Positions 28,787 to 39,028 of a DNA stretch of 64,000 nucleotides are shown here, piece by piece. The position numbers were made by a program, and so were the translations under genes. The first letter of the stretch is position 1; each line of letters starts with the position of its first letter. The notes beneath the pieces are model-generated. The model did no database searches, was not told where the DNA came from, and saw only the letters and a list, made by a program, of their open reading frames with translations. The DNA lies in the NCBI RefSeq assembly GCF_900176205.1, contig NZ_LT859959.1, positions 7,367,001 through 7,431,000 on the forward strand. The letters are read 5' to 3'. The DNA is from Bradyrhizobium sp. ORS 285. GTDB taxonomy: Bacteria > Pseudomonadota > Alphaproteobacteria > Rhizobiales > Xanthobacteraceae.

Positions 28787-29634
28787 TGGTTGAGCATCGT
28801 CCGCTCCGGGACCTCGTCGCCTACATCGTACTCTCACTGGGCGTGCTGATCTTCGCCTTCCCGGTTTACGTCGCCTTCGTCGCCTCGACCTATGACGCGG
28901 CGACCGTCGTCAGCGGCAACCTGCCGCTCGTCCCGGGCGGCCGCATGCTGGAGAACTACTATCGCGCGGTGTTCGTCGGCGGCTCGCGGTTCATGAACCA
29001 GCCGGTGGGCGTGCTGCTCGCCAACTCTTTCATCACCGCGATCGGGATTGCCGTCGGCAAGATCTTCATCTCGATCCTGTCGGCGTTCGCGATCGTGTAT
29101 TTCCGCTTTCCCTTTCGCAAGACGGCGTTCTGGGTCATCTTCATCACCCTGATGCTGCCGGTCGAGGTCCGCATCTATCCGACCTACAAGATCGTCGCCG
29201 ATCTGCGCATGCTCGATACCTATGCCGGCCTGATCCTGCCGCTGATCGCCTCGGCCACCGGAACGCTGCTGTTCCGCCAGTTCTTCATGACCATTCCTGA
29301 CGAGCTGCTGGAGGCGTCGCGCATCGACGGTGCCGGCCCCCTGCGGTTCTTCTGGGACACGCTGCTGCCGCTATCGATGACGACCGTGGCGGCGCTGTTC
29401 GTGATCCAGTTCATCTACGGCTGGAATCAGTATCTCTGGCCGCTGCTGATCACCACCAAGGACTCGATGCAGACCATCGTGATCGGCATCAAGAAGATGC
29501 TGACCACGACCGACGAGCTCGCCGAGTGGCAGCTCGCGATGGCGACCGCCGTGCTCGCCATGTTGCCGCCGGTCGCCGTCGTCGTCTTCATGCAGCGCCT
29601 GTTCGTGAAGGGCTTGGTGGAGACGGAAAAGTGA
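28786..29634 (+). CDS. ugpE: sn-glycerol-3-phosphate ABC transporter permease
   Basis: A 282-residue partner permease of the MalG/UgpE type. The EAA loop is [22 protein letters not shown], and the GWNQYLWPLLIT segment is characteristic of UgpE. Membrane segments include LRDLVAYIVLSLGVLIFAFP near the N-terminus. Its ATG shares a base with the ugpA stop, so the two permease halves are co-translated. ugpC follows after 110 bp. Confidence 0.95.
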   Translation: MVEHRPLRDLVAYIVLSLGVLIFAFPVYVAFVASTYDAATVVSGNLPLVPGGRMLENYYRAVFVGGSRFMNQPVGVLLANSFITAIGIAVGKIFISILSAFAIVYFRFPFRKTAFWVIFITLMLPVEVRIYPTYKIVADLRMLDTYAGLILPLIASATGTLLFRQFFMTIPDELLEASRIDGAGPLRFFWDTLLPLSMTTVAALFVIQFIYGWNQYLWPLLITTKDSMQTIVIGIKKMLTTTDELAEWQLAMATAVLAMLPPVAVVVFMQRLFVKGLVETEK

Positions 29635-29744
29635 CGGGGGCGAATTGCGAATGGCGAATAACGACTAGGATCGCGATTCCGCCTGAACATCCGCTCTCTC
29701 CTCCCCTGCTCGCACCTTCCTCTTCGCCATTCGCTAGGTAACCC

Positions 29745-30824
<1,080 letters not shown>

Positions 30825-30839
30825 GCCCTTCCACAGACG

Positions 30840-30958
30840 ACCATTCTGCCGGTTTCGCGGGTGCTTGAACGCGCGCGCATTCGTGCCCATATTGCTGCTC
30901 AAGGGGCGCCGTCAGGGCCCTGATACATCAAAGTCGCTTCGAGAGGACTTTGTAAACC
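30840..30958 (+). promoter_or_regulatory. ROSE-like RNA thermometer in the hsp20 leader
   Basis: The 3' end of the leader folds into a stem of CAAAGTC (30929-30935) with GACTTTG (30946-30952). Inside it the motif TCGCT (30934-30938) pairs with the Shine-Dalgarno AGAGG (30942-30946), leaving G30936 bulged. A U[U/C]GCU strand facing the ribosome site with a bulged G is the diagnostic of ROSE elements, which were first found in Bradyrhizobium small heat-shock genes. Heat would open the hairpin. The 5' boundary is approximate. Confidence 0.75.
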
Positions 30959-31384
30959 ATGTCTCGTGTTCCTTCGCTCTCCAGCCCGTTCCTTCTGGGC
31001 TTCGACGAGATCGAGCGTGTGCTCGACCGCGTCGTCAAAGGTGCCGACGGTTATCCGCCCTACAATATCGAACGGTTCGAACGCACCAATGGCCAGCCCG
31101 AGCGGCTGCGGATCACGTTGGCGGTGGCGGGTTTCACCCGTGACCAACTCGATGTCACCATTGAGGAAAACCAGCTCGTTATCCGAGGCCGGCAGCAGGA
31201 CGACAAGACCAGGCAATACATTCATCGCGGCATCGCCGCGCGCCACTTCCAGCGCACCTTCGTGCTGGCGGAGGGAATGCACGTGCTCGGTGCGGACCTG
31301 AAGAACGGGCTGTTGTCGGTCGATCTGGCCAGGCCTGAACCTGAGCGGATCGTTAAGACAATAGCGATCAATGAACACGAATAA
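30959..31384 (+). CDS. Small heat-shock protein, Hsp20 family
   Basis: A 141-residue class A-like sHSP (IbpA/HspA type). The alpha-crystallin domain covers about residues 35-128: YNIERFE, RITLAVAGFTRDQLDVTI, LVIRGRQ, and the closing GLLSVDLARPEPE. The C-terminal IxI-like anchor is KTIAINE. It holds unfolding proteins during heat stress in ATP-free oligomers. Expression is probably governed by the ROSE-like leader. The DUF1150 gene 58 bp downstream is a frequent companion. Confidence 0.95.
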   Translation: MSRVPSLSSPFLLGFDEIERVLDRVVKGADGYPPYNIERFERTNGQPERLRITLAVAGFTRDQLDVTIEENQLVIRGRQQDDKTRQYIHRGIAARHFQRTFVLAEGMHVLGADLKNGLLSVDLARPEPERIVKTIAINEHE

Positions 31385-31442
31385 TGGTGTGATGGAACGA
31401 GTAGCGGACTCGACCGCTTGAGTCTCAGAAGGAGTCGAGACC

Positions 31443-31706
31443 ATGACTGAAGGTAATGTTGCGTCGGAATCCCCCGTCTCCCTGGAGTCGCTGGCGACCT
31501 TGGGCGAAGGCCACATCGCTTACGTGAAGCAGATCCGCTCCGAAGACGTGCCCGGACTGTTTCCGCAGGCGCCGCAGATCGCGCCGGGACTGAAGCTGTT
31601 CGCCCTGCATGCCGCCGACGGCACGCCGATCATGCTCACCGACAGCCGCGAAGCCGCGATTGCTAACGCGTGGAGCCACGAACTCCAGGCCGTGAGCGTT
31701 CACTAA
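31443..31706 (+). CDS. DUF1150 family protein
   Basis: An 87-residue alphaproteobacterial protein with the family pattern HIAYVKQIRSEDV, LFALHAADGTPIMLTDSREAAIANAW. Function is unknown. Its usual place next to an Hsp20 gene, as here, suggests a heat-stress role. The ATG at 31443 follows a clean AAGGAG site. Two hairpins lie downstream: one at 31730-31753 and a T-tailed terminator at 31790-31826. Confidence 0.93.
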   Translation: MTEGNVASESPVSLESLATLGEGHIAYVKQIRSEDVPGLFPQAPQIAPGLKLFALHAADGTPIMLTDSREAAIANAWSHELQAVSVH

Positions 31707-31789
31707 ACGAGACCCGGAGATCACGCGCGACGGCGTCTTGCGAGAGACGCCGTTGTTGTGAGGCCCAAGCGGCTCATGCACTGATACGA

Positions 31790-31826
31790 GGGCGGTCCCC
31801 CAGCCAGGGGACGGCCCTTTTTTCTT
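31790..31826 (+). terminator. Rho-independent terminator after the hsp20-DUF1150 pair
   Basis: The stem GGGCGGTCCCC pairs with GGGGACGGCCC across CAGCCA (one mismatch near the base) and runs into six T residues. It ends just before the GNAT gene. A smaller hairpin, ACGGCGTCT/AGACGCCGT, precedes it at 31730-31753. Confidence 0.85.
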
Positions 31827-31839
31827 GCCAGTTTTTGCC

Positions 31840-32361
31840 ATGACGATCGTCGAGATGAGTCCGTTGGTCACACCGGTGAGCGCGACCGAGCTACGAAGCG
31901 ACGATTCGCTAGCGACGAGTCTCCTCGCGCTCAACAATGCGCATGCGTCCGAGCTGTCATGGCTGACGCCCGAGGCGCTCGCCCATCTGATCAGGCAGGC
32001 GTGGCGCGCCTGGCGGATCGGCGAAGCCGACGCGCTGCTGATCGCGCTGGACCAGACCGTCGACTACGACAGTCCAAACTATCACTGGTTCCGCGCCCGC
32101 TATGATCGTTTCATCTATGTCGATCGAATCGTTGTGGCCCAGAGTGCGCGCGGGCGGGGGCTCGCACGCGTGCTCTATGAGCAGCTGGTTCGTGATGCCC
32201 AGGCGGCGGATCATCAGCGCATCGTCTGCGAAGTCAATGTCGATCCGCCGAATCCGCAATCCGATGCCTTCCACGCCGCGCTCGGCTTCGAGCCGCTGGC
32301 AACAGCCAGCATCCACGGCGGCACCAAGACCGTGCGCTACCTGATCAAGCCGTTGAGCTAG
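31840..32361 (+). CDS. GNAT-family N-acetyltransferase
   Basis: A 173-residue acetyltransferase. The acetyl-CoA loop is VAQSARGRGLARVLYEQLV, followed by CEVNVDPPNPQSDAFHAALGFEPL. The YHWFRARYDRFIYVDRIVV block is typical of a widespread uncharacterised GNAT subgroup. Substrate is unknown. Start choice is open: the ATG at 31840 lies just after the terminator of the previous unit, while a second ATG at 31855 would leave more leader. Confidence 0.88.
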   Translation: MTIVEMSPLVTPVSATELRSDDSLATSLLALNNAHASELSWLTPEALAHLIRQAWRAWRIGEADALLIALDQTVDYDSPNYHWFRARYDRFIYVDRIVVAQSARGRGLARVLYEQLVRDAQAADHQRIVCEVNVDPPNPQSDAFHAALGFEPLATASIHGGTKTVRYLIKPLS

Positions 32362-32749
32362 AGCGCGCAGCTTATAGGTCAGCCTCCCGTGGGGGGCGGT
32401 GTCGCATTTGACGATCGCAGTTATGTGCTCGTCTCGCTCCACGTCGTCATGGCCGGGCTTGTCCCGGCCATCCACGTCGTCCGGCACCCTGAGAACGACG
32501 TGGATGCCCGGGACAAGCCCGGGCATGACGGAGTAACAAATGAGCAGAATCGTTCTCCGGGACAGCCGCACATCACAATTTGCGATAGCCCTCTCCCTCC
32601 AACAGAGGGACGACTGAGATCGCGGTGCCTGCCGTCGTCATAGAGGGTGGAGAAGGTTGCGCTGAGCAGCTGCCCAGCCTCAGCCCAAGAGCATCAACGG
32701 CATACGTTTGCACGCACCGCAGCGTGATCTCGGGGATAAGGAGTGCGCG
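32362..32749. other. Intergenic region with a long palindrome
   Basis: It lies between the convergent GNAT and ptsN genes. Its main feature is the inverted repeat at 32445-32530. The remainder shows no gene I can support. Confidence 0.6.
32445..32530. repeat. Palindromic intergenic repeat, family C
   Basis: Two 36-base arms, 32445-32480 (CGTCATGGCCGGGCTTGTCC...) and 32495-32530, are near-perfect reverse complements around a 14-base centre. The wording (GGACAAGCCCGGGCATGACG) is a dispersed Rhizobiales repeat as far as I recall. It is placed between two convergent genes, where it may act as a bidirectional terminator. Confidence 0.88.
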
Positions 32750-33211
32750 TCAGGCCGCGGATGCCGGCGGCAGGGCCAGCACCGAATAGATCGCCTGCGC
32801 ATCGCGCGAGGCGCGGAGCTTCTTGGCGACGTCCTGGTCGCGCAGCAGCCGGGCGATGCGCGCCAGCGCCTTCAGGTGATCGGCGCCGGCGCCTTCGGGA
32901 GCGAGCAGGAGGAACACGAGATCGACCGGCTGGCCGTCCATGGCCTCGAAATCGATCGGCCGCTCAAGCCGGGCGAACAGGCCGAACAGCTTCTCCAGCT
33001 TCGGCAGCTTGCCATGGGGAATCGCCACGCCGTAGCCCACCGCCGTCGTGCCGAGCTTCTCCCGCTGCAGCAGAACCTCGAACACGCTCCGCTCATTCTG
33101 CCCGGTCAGCGCAGCCGCACGCGCCGCCAGCTCCTGGAGCGTCTGCTTCTTACTGATGACCTTCAAAGCCGGCAGGATCGCCTCGGGTGCGACCAGATCG
33201 GTAATCGGCAT
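32750..33211 (-). CDS. ptsN: PTS IIA-like nitrogen-regulatory protein (EIIA-Ntr)
   Basis: A 153-residue phosphocarrier. The phosphorylated histidine is His66 in GVAIPHGKLPKL, with the preceding NERSVFEVLLQREKLG block. The protein receives phosphate from NPr and regulates potassium transport and nitrogen or stress responses rather than sugar uptake. rpoN-hpf-ptsN is the classic sigma-54 cluster, and all three lie here on the same strand. Confidence 0.96.
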   Translation of the reverse strand: MPITDLVAPEAILPALKVISKKQTLQELAARAAALTGQNERSVFEVLLQREKLGTTAVGYGVAIPHGKLPKLEKLFGLFARLERPIDFEAMDGQPVDLVFLLLAPEGAGADHLKALARIARLLRDQDVAKKLRASRDAQAIYSVLALPPASAA

Positions 33212-33540
33212 AGGGCGTTCCGAGGTGATTGAACCGTCAGGGTGCGAAATAGGTCGGGACAGACCGGCGTCAAGAAGCTGAGGCGGCAGGCGGGCTTACC
33301 CCGTGTCCAATGCGAGGCGCTTCTACCCCAACGCAACGGCGGTGCCAACTCCCGCAAGCATGTTCCCGCAGCCTATCCTTAAAGATCGCCGGAGCGTGGC
33401 GCCCTGAAGGCGGCAACGCGCCGGCCCGGCGGGTGGCCCCCATACGCGGCCGCGGCGTGACGCCGCAAGCGATCCGCCAAACACCTGATCAGGAACCATT
33501 TTCTCGTTCGTGGGATGACCGCGCAGCCCCGGCCGTACGA
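33212..33540. other. Intergenic region between hpf and ptsN
   Basis: Unusually long for this gene pair (329 bp). I see GC-rich short inverted motifs (GGCGTGACGCC, GCGGCCGC) but no clear terminator, repeat or gene. ptsN probably has its own promoter here. Confidence 0.5.
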
Positions 33541-34143
33541 CTACGGCTTCACGGCGGGCGGATCGACCCAACCGATGTTGCCGTCAGCGCGACGGTAGAT
33601 GATGTTCACCCGCCCGCTGGAACCGTGCTGAAAAACCATGCAGGGTGCACCCGAAAGATCGAGTTCGAGCACCGCTTCCGACACCGACAGGCGCTTCAGC
33701 GCGGTGGTGTTCTCGGCGATGATGACGGGATTGTAGCCGGTGATCTCCTCGTCGCCCTCGGCGGGCGCCTCGATCACGTAGCTCGGCGCATCGAGCAACG
33801 CGCCGTCAAGGCCGGCGAGCGCGGCGCTGGCCGCATGGGATTTGCGCGCCGATCGGTCCTTCAGCCGGCTTTTGTAGCGGCGCAGGCGCTTTTCGATCAT
33901 CAACAGCGCCTGGTCGGCGCTGGCATAGGCATCCGGCGCGTTCGATTCGGCCTCGAGGGTGATCCCCGAATCAAGGTGCAGTGCGCAATCGGTCTTGAAC
34001 CCGAAGCCGTCCTTGGAGAGCGTGACGTGGCCGGAATAATTGCCGTCGAAATATTTGCGCAACACCTCGTCGGTGCGCTCGCTGACGCGGCCGCGCAGCG
34101 CTTCGCTGACGCTGATGCTCTTTCCGGAAATCCGCAGGGTCAT
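33541..34143 (-). CDS. hpf: Ribosome hibernation promoting factor, long form
   Basis: A 200-residue long HPF. The N-terminal S30AE domain (SGKSISVSEALRGRV, HVTLSKDGFGFKTDCALHL, SADQALLMIEKRLRRYKSRL) binds the 30S subunit. A linker leads to the C-terminal dimerisation domain (VIIAENTTALKRLSVSEAVLELDLS, FQHGSSGRVNIIYRRADGNIGWVDP), which joins two ribosomes into 100S particles. It starts 72 bp after rpoN. The ATG at 34143 begins MTLRISGKSIS. Confidence 0.96.
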   Translation of the reverse strand: MTLRISGKSISVSEALRGRVSERTDEVLRKYFDGNYSGHVTLSKDGFGFKTDCALHLDSGITLEAESNAPDAYASADQALLMIEKRLRRYKSRLKDRSARKSHAASAALAGLDGALLDAPSYVIEAPAEGDEEITGYNPVIIAENTTALKRLSVSEAVLELDLSGAPCMVFQHGSSGRVNIIYRRADGNIGWVDPPAVKP

Positions 34144-34215
34144 GTGTCGCCTCGATTCATGTGAACCGATGATGACACTAAGCCTATTTGGTTAAGGCGC
34201 AATCGCGCGGCACGG

Positions 34216-35853
34216 TCAAACTGACGCGGTATCCCGGGTCCGGTCGGTGCTGGCCGGCGACGAAAGTGCATGCGCCAGCATGCTCTGCTTGTCGCGGCGG
34301 CGCTGGACCGAGGACGGGATCCGCATTGCTTCCCGGTATTTCGCGACCGTGCGGCGGGCGATGTCGATGCCGGCGGCGCGCAGCTTCTCGACGATGGTAT
34401 CGTCGGAGAGAATTGCGGAGGGATCTTCCGCATCGATCAGCTGCTTGATGTGATGCCGCACGGCTTCCGCCGAATGCGCCTCGCCGCCATCGGCCGACGC
34501 AATCGAGGCGGTGAAGAAATATTTCAGCTCGAATGTGCCGCGATTGGTCGCCATGTATTTGTTGGCGGTGACGCGCGACACCGTCGATTCGTGCATCTGG
34601 ATCGCATCCGCGACGGCCTTCAGGTTCAACGGGCGCAGATGCGCGACGCCGTGAGTGAAGAAGCCGTCCTGCTGACGCACGATCTCAGTCGCCACCTTCA
34701 GGATCGTGCGCGCACGCTGGTCGAGCGCACGCACCAGCCACGTCGCGTTCTGCAGGCAGTCGGTGAAGTAGGACTTGTCGCCGTCCTTGCGGATCGTCTT
34801 CGACAGCTCGGAGTAATAGACCTGGTTGACCAGGACGCGCGGCAGCGTGTCGCTGTTGAGCTCGACCAGCCAGCCGCCGTCGGGACCGGGACGCACATAG
34901 ACGTCGGGCACCATGGTCTGCGTGCGCGTCGTGCCGAACTTCAGGCCCGGCTTCGGATCGAGCCGGCGGATCTCGCCGATCATGTCGACGAGGTCTTCGT
35001 CATCGACGCCGCACAGCTTGCGGAGTGCTGCAAAGTCGCGCTTCGCCAGGAGATCCAGATGCTCGATCAGCGCCTGCATCGCCGGGTCGTAGCGATCGAG
35101 CTCGCGCAGCTGGATCGCGAGGCATTCGCTCAGGTTGCGCGCGCAGATGCCGGGCGGATCGAAGGTCTGCAGCACGCCCAGCACCGCGTCGACATCGGCC
35201 TGCTCGGCGCCGAGGCGATCGGCGGCCTGTCCGAGATCGACCGGCAGGTAGCCGGCTTCGTCGACGAGATCGATCAGGTACTGGCCGATCATGCGGTCGG
35301 CCGGCGAGACGAAGGCGACCGCGGCCTGTTCGGCGAGATGATCGGACAGCGTCGTCTCGGCTGCGACGAAAGCTTCGAGATTGTAGTCCTCGTCGCCGGA
35401 GGCGCCGCCGCCCCATTCCGTGTAGGTCGTGGGCGCGGCGTCCTGCGCCGTGCGCGCCGCCGCTTCCGCCGGCTCCTCGGAGAACACATTGTCGAGGCCG
35501 GTATCGAGCGTCTGTTCGATCTCCGTACGGGTGCCGAGATCACGGCTCATCCAGTCTTCTGGCGCGCTCTCATAGCTCTCGCCGCTGCTGCTGCCGCCCT
35601 CGCCGAAATCGTCGCCACCGCTCTCGCCGCCTTCGGAGAATTCGCCGCGCTCGGCCATCTGCTGCTCGCCGGCAACCGGCGCTTCCGGGCCGTCGCTCGC
35701 GCGCTCCAGCAGCGGATTGCGCTCCAGTTCCTCTTCAACGAAGGTGGAGAGATCGAGATTGGACAGCTGCAGGAGCTTGATCGCCTGCATCAGCTGCGGC
35801 GTCATCACCAGCGACTGTGACTGGCGGAATTCTAATCTCTGCGTCAACGCCAT
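34216..35853 (-). CDS. rpoN: RNA polymerase sigma-54 factor
   Basis: Sigma-54 directs polymerase to -24/-12 promoters of nitrogen, flagellar and carbon-uptake genes. The 545-residue protein has region I (LEFRQSQSLVMTPQLMQAIKLLQLS, glutamine- and leucine-rich), an acidic variable region II (about residues 55-170), the core-binding domain and, near the C-terminus, the RpoN box ARRTVAKYREAMRIPSS. The length fits a rhizobial RpoN. The gene follows lptB on the same strand after 226 bp, as in many proteobacteria. Confidence 0.98.
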   Translation of the reverse strand: MALTQRLEFRQSQSLVMTPQLMQAIKLLQLSNLDLSTFVEEELERNPLLERASDGPEAPVAGEQQMAERGEFSEGGESGGDDFGEGGSSSGESYESAPEDWMSRDLGTRTEIEQTLDTGLDNVFSEEPAEAAARTAQDAAPTTYTEWGGGASGDEDYNLEAFVAAETTLSDHLAEQAAVAFVSPADRMIGQYLIDLVDEAGYLPVDLGQAADRLGAEQADVDAVLGVLQTFDPPGICARNLSECLAIQLRELDRYDPAMQALIEHLDLLAKRDFAALRKLCGVDDEDLVDMIGEIRRLDPKPGLKFGTTRTQTMVPDVYVRPGPDGGWLVELNSDTLPRVLVNQVYYSELSKTIRKDGDKSYFTDCLQNATWLVRALDQRARTILKVATEIVRQQDGFFTHGVAHLRPLNLKAVADAIQMHESTVSRVTANKYMATNRGTFELKYFFTASIASADGGEAHSAEAVRHHIKQLIDAEDPSAILSDDTIVEKLRAAGIDIARRTVAKYREAMRIPSSVQRRRDKQSMLAHALSSPASTDRTRDTASV

Positions 35854-36079
35854 GGGAGCAAGAACATTCCCTTACTGGTCCAATTCTTGCTTATCCTAAT
35901 CTGCGCGCGATGTACACGGCTTGACGAATAAGAAAAACGGAGTATGGCGCGCCTGACAAGACGAGATTACCGTTCTCGCAAACCGCTTGGAAACAGCATG
36001 AATCGCGATGTTTCCGTCCCCTGTCGCAGGCGCGACAAAAGCCGACAAACAGCGCGTCCGTAATCCTACAGCCTGAATT

Positions 36080-37114
36080 CTACAGCCTGAACTCCTCGCC
36101 GAGATATAGCCTGCGCACGTCGGGATCGGCGACGATCTCCTCGGGGCTGCCTTCGGTGAGAATCTGCCCGGCATAGACGATGTAGGCCCGGTCGGTCAGG
36201 CCCAGCGTCTCACGCACGTTATGGTCGGTGATCAGCACGCCGATGCCGCGGTTGGTGAGATGGCGCACCAGCTGCTGAATGTCGCCGACCGCGATCGGGT
36301 CGATGCCGGCGAACGGCTCGTCGAGCAGCATATAGTTCGGCCGCGTGGCGAGCGCGCGCGCGATCTCGACGCGGCGGCGCTCACCGCCGGACAGCGCGAT
36401 CGACGGCGATTTGCGCAGCCGCGTGATGGTGAATTCTTCCAGCAGTGCGTCGAGCTCGCGCTCGCGCTTCTTGCGCGAGGGCTCGACCACTTCGAGCACG
36501 GCGCGGATGTTCTGCTCGACCGTGAGGCCGCGGAAGATCGAGGCCTCCTGCGGCAGATAGCCGATGCCGAGGCGGGCGCGCTGATACATCGGCAGTCGCG
36601 TGACGTCGTGACCGTCGAGCTCGATGGCGCCGCGATCGGCCTTGATCAGGCCGGTGATCATGTAGAACACGGTGGTCTTGCCGGCGCCGTTCGGGCCGAG
36701 CAGGCCGACGGCCTCGCCGCGGCGGACATAGATCGAGACGCCGCGCACGACTTGGCGGCTGCCAAAGCTCTTCTCGATCGAATGGACTGCGAGGAAGCCC
36801 GGACGGCGCAACAGCTGCGGGCCACCGCCATTGCCGTTGCTGCGCGGCTTGGCCGGCGTCGGCTGCGAGGCCGGCCGCTTGCGCTGGATCTGCTCGGTGT
36901 TCTGCGGCGAGCGCGGATTGATCCGCATCGACGGCTGCTGCTCGTTGCGCACGGAGTCGTTGCGAACGGAATCGGCGAGCACAGCCAGGGGATCGTCGAC
37001 CTGCGACGGGCCGAAGGGATCGTCCATGGACGTGATGTCGTCGCGACGGCGCGCGGAGCCTCGCTGGCCACGCTTGGCGGGACGCCCACGAAACATGCCG
37101 AGTAGATCCACCAT
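36080..37114 (-). CDS. lptB: LPS export ABC transporter ATP-binding protein
   Basis: LptB powers LPS extraction with LptFG. The ABC domain begins near residue 105 ([20 protein letters not shown]). Walker A is GPNGAGKTT (140-148), the signature is [15 protein letters not shown], Walker [14 protein letters not shown], and the switch [10 protein letters not shown]. Before it lies an unusual ~100-residue charged, low-complexity N-terminal extension. The ATG at 37114 gives 344 residues, but ATGs 6 and 29 codons further in are also possible. The stop region is duplicated: CTACAGCCTGAA occurs twice in 26 bp around 36066-36091. Confidence 0.94.
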   Translation of the reverse strand: MVDLLGMFRGRPAKRGQRGSARRRDDITSMDDPFGPSQVDDPLAVLADSVRNDSVRNEQQPSMRINPRSPQNTEQIQRKRPASQPTPAKPRSNGNGGGPQLLRRPGFLAVHSIEKSFGSRQVVRGVSIYVRRGEAVGLLGPNGAGKTTVFYMITGLIKADRGAIELDGHDVTRLPMYQRARLGIGYLPQEASIFRGLTVEQNIRAVLEVVEPSRKKRERELDALLEEFTITRLRKSPSIALSGGERRRVEIARALATRPNYMLLDEPFAGIDPIAVGDIQQLVRHLTNRGIGVLITDHNVRETLGLTDRAYIVYAGQILTEGSPEEIVADPDVRRLYLGEEFRL

Positions 37115-37478
37115 CCCCGCTTCGCTTACGCCCTTCGAAGCTGCCGTCACCGACCGCAGCGCTGGCTCGCCCGCCCACCACGAGCGAACGCATCTCACCT
37201 GTCTCGCGGATCGACTGGAGCGCAAGACCAGCCAAAGCGCGGATCACCCGCGCTCCGGAGTTTGTCGTCTGACGGCGAGGTCACGGGTCGCATCCGACGG
37301 ACACGCGGTCGCAAAATCGCAATCGGCGCCCAGCATCACGCTCCCACACACACGCTCAGCCCGCCCCAAGGCGGCCTGGCGGCTGTGGTCCCGCAATGCG
37401 AACAGCTCGTGTCGCTAGATAGAGGCAGGTGCGGCGCGGTTCAACTGGAGCCGGAAGCGATTTGCTAAATAATTGAAG
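37115..37478. other. Intergenic region between lptA and lptB
   Basis: This 364-bp gap splits what is usually a tight lptA-lptB pair. I see no repeat or gene. If the lptB ATG lies further upstream, part of this stretch is coding, but the translated sequence upstream of 37114 looks unconserved. Confidence 0.5.
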
Positions 37479-38162
37479 TCACTTTGGTTTGTTGCCGAGC
37501 GACAACGAGCCGGATGGCCCGGGCGACGATCCGCAGCCGCCGCTGGCACCCGATCCCGATCCTGATCCTGCGTTCGGCAGCAGCACCTGCACGCCGCGCC
37601 CGCCGTCCGATTCGACCCGCGACACGCCGGTGGTCATGTCGACGGTCAGGCGGTCGCCGCGCATCACGTTCTTGCACTGGGTCATGACCACGCCGCCCTG
37701 CATCGTGATCATGTTGGTCTTGGTGTCGTAGACCGCAGTCTCGCCGGTCACGACCTGATCCTTCTGGGTCACCTTGACGTCGCCGCGCGCCTCCATGCGG
37801 CGGATCGCCGAACTGCCCTCCGGCCCCGGCGTGGCGGCCTGGGCGGCCTTCGCCGGCTTGGCGCCGCCCGCCTGGGCGCCGCCGTCATAGAACACCACCA
37901 GCGACTTCGAGGTCATGGTGGTATCGCCCTGCACGACCTTGACGTTGCCGGAGAAGGTCGCCTCCTTCTTCTTGTCGCGCATCTCCAGCGACGCCGCCTC
38001 GATCTGGATCGGCTGGTCGCGGTTCTGCGAGAAGCCCTGCAGCGCATTCTGCTGGCCGGTGATCGAGCTCTGCGCCTGTGAGGCAACGGGCAGCGCGAGC
38101 ATCGCCAGCACGGCGAAGCCGGCAGCGCGAGTGAGGGCGGACTTGAAACGGCACGGGGTCAT
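37479..38162 (-). CDS. lptA: LPS transport periplasmic protein LptA
   Basis: A 227-residue periplasmic bridge protein carrying LPS from LptC to LptD. A signal peptide (AAGFAVLAMLALPVASQA) precedes the OstA/LptA beta-jellyroll: PIQIEAASLEMRDKKKEATFSGNVKVVQGD and MEARGDVKVTQKDQVVTGETAVYD. The tail is glycine/serine-rich (GSGSGASGGCGSS). The ATG at 38162 lies 4 bp after the lptC stop, showing an lptC-lptA operon. Confidence 0.93.
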   Translation of the reverse strand: MTPCRFKSALTRAAGFAVLAMLALPVASQAQSSITGQQNALQGFSQNRDQPIQIEAASLEMRDKKKEATFSGNVKVVQGDTTMTSKSLVVFYDGGAQAGGAKPAKAAQAATPGPEGSSAIRRMEARGDVKVTQKDQVVTGETAVYDTKTNMITMQGGVVMTQCKNVMRGDRLTVDMTTGVSRVESDGGRGVQVLLPNAGSGSGSGASGGCGSSPGPSGSLSLGNKPK

Positions 38163-38166
38163 TGGT

Positions 38167-38868
38167 TCACTTCGTGTTGCGGGCCGCACGGCCGGTATCG
38201 GCGCTCGCGGTCGTGGCCGGGGCGGCATTCATGGTGTCGAGGTTCATCACCACATTGCCCTCGAAGCGAACGACATCGCCATTGTCGATGATGCGCAGGC
38301 GATCGGCGGAAAGCGTGCCGTTCGTCAGCTTGACGTCGACGCGCTCGTCCGAAGAGACCGTGCCCTTGGCCATGTCGACCGAGGCGCGGCTGAGGCGCGC
38401 CTCGTAGCCGGTCGAGGTCGTCAGCAGGATGTCCTTCTTCAATTCGAGCTGCTGCTGCTTGGTGTCGAACACGCCGGTGTTCGCCTTCAAGGTCACCGTC
38501 GACTGGTCCTCCATCAGCACCTTGGCGCGGAGGATGTTGAGCTCGACATGATCGGGATCGGTGAGATCCTGCACGGCGCTGTGAGCGACGAGATCATACG
38601 GCCGCTGGTCCGGCGTGAAGCCGGTGAGATGCGGCGTCTCCATCGTGATCTTGCGGCCGGAGATGACGAGATTGCCGGAGAGATTGTTGGTCTCGACCGT
38701 GACGCGGAAATCGTTGAAGAAGGCGACGTAGAGCACGACCGCCATCGCCAGCCCCACTGCCGTCGGCACGGCGATCCGCAACGCGCGCACGAAGCGGCTG
38801 TGGCGCGCCGCCACCGCGAAGCGCGCCTGCAAGGTGGGATCATAGACCGGGTTCTGGACCGAGTTCAC
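38167..38868 (-). CDS. lptC: LPS export periplasmic protein LptC
   Basis: A 233-residue bitopic protein. One membrane anchor (ALRIAVPTAVGLAMAVVLYVAFF) is followed by the OstA-like jellyroll (ITMETPHLTGFTPDQRPYDLVAHSA, ARLSRASVDMAKGTVSSDERV). It links LptBFG to LptA. I prefer the GTG at 38868, which has a GGAG site at proper spacing and gives the N-terminus NSVQNPVYDPTLQARF. An ATG at 38934 in the same frame adds 22 residues. Confidence 0.88.
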   Translation of the reverse strand: MNSVQNPVYDPTLQARFAVAARHSRFVRALRIAVPTAVGLAMAVVLYVAFFNDFRVTVETNNLSGNLVISGRKITMETPHLTGFTPDQRPYDLVAHSAVQDLTDPDHVELNILRAKVLMEDQSTVTLKANTGVFDTKQQQLELKKDILLTTSTGYEARLSRASVDMAKGTVSSDERVDVKLTNGTLSADRLRIIDNGDVVRFEGNVVMNLDTMNAAPATTASADTGRAARNTK

Positions 38869-39028
38869 CAGGGCTCCGACGGACACGGGACGCGTGCGAA
38901 ACAGCGGCCATCCTACCATGGCCGTGCCGGGCATTGCAGCCTGGAACTGGCGCGAAATCGCGACGCAGGGGCGTCGCGATGATTAAGAGACATTAATGAT
39001 TCTGAACGGCCGCCCTCCGCCGGCCGCA

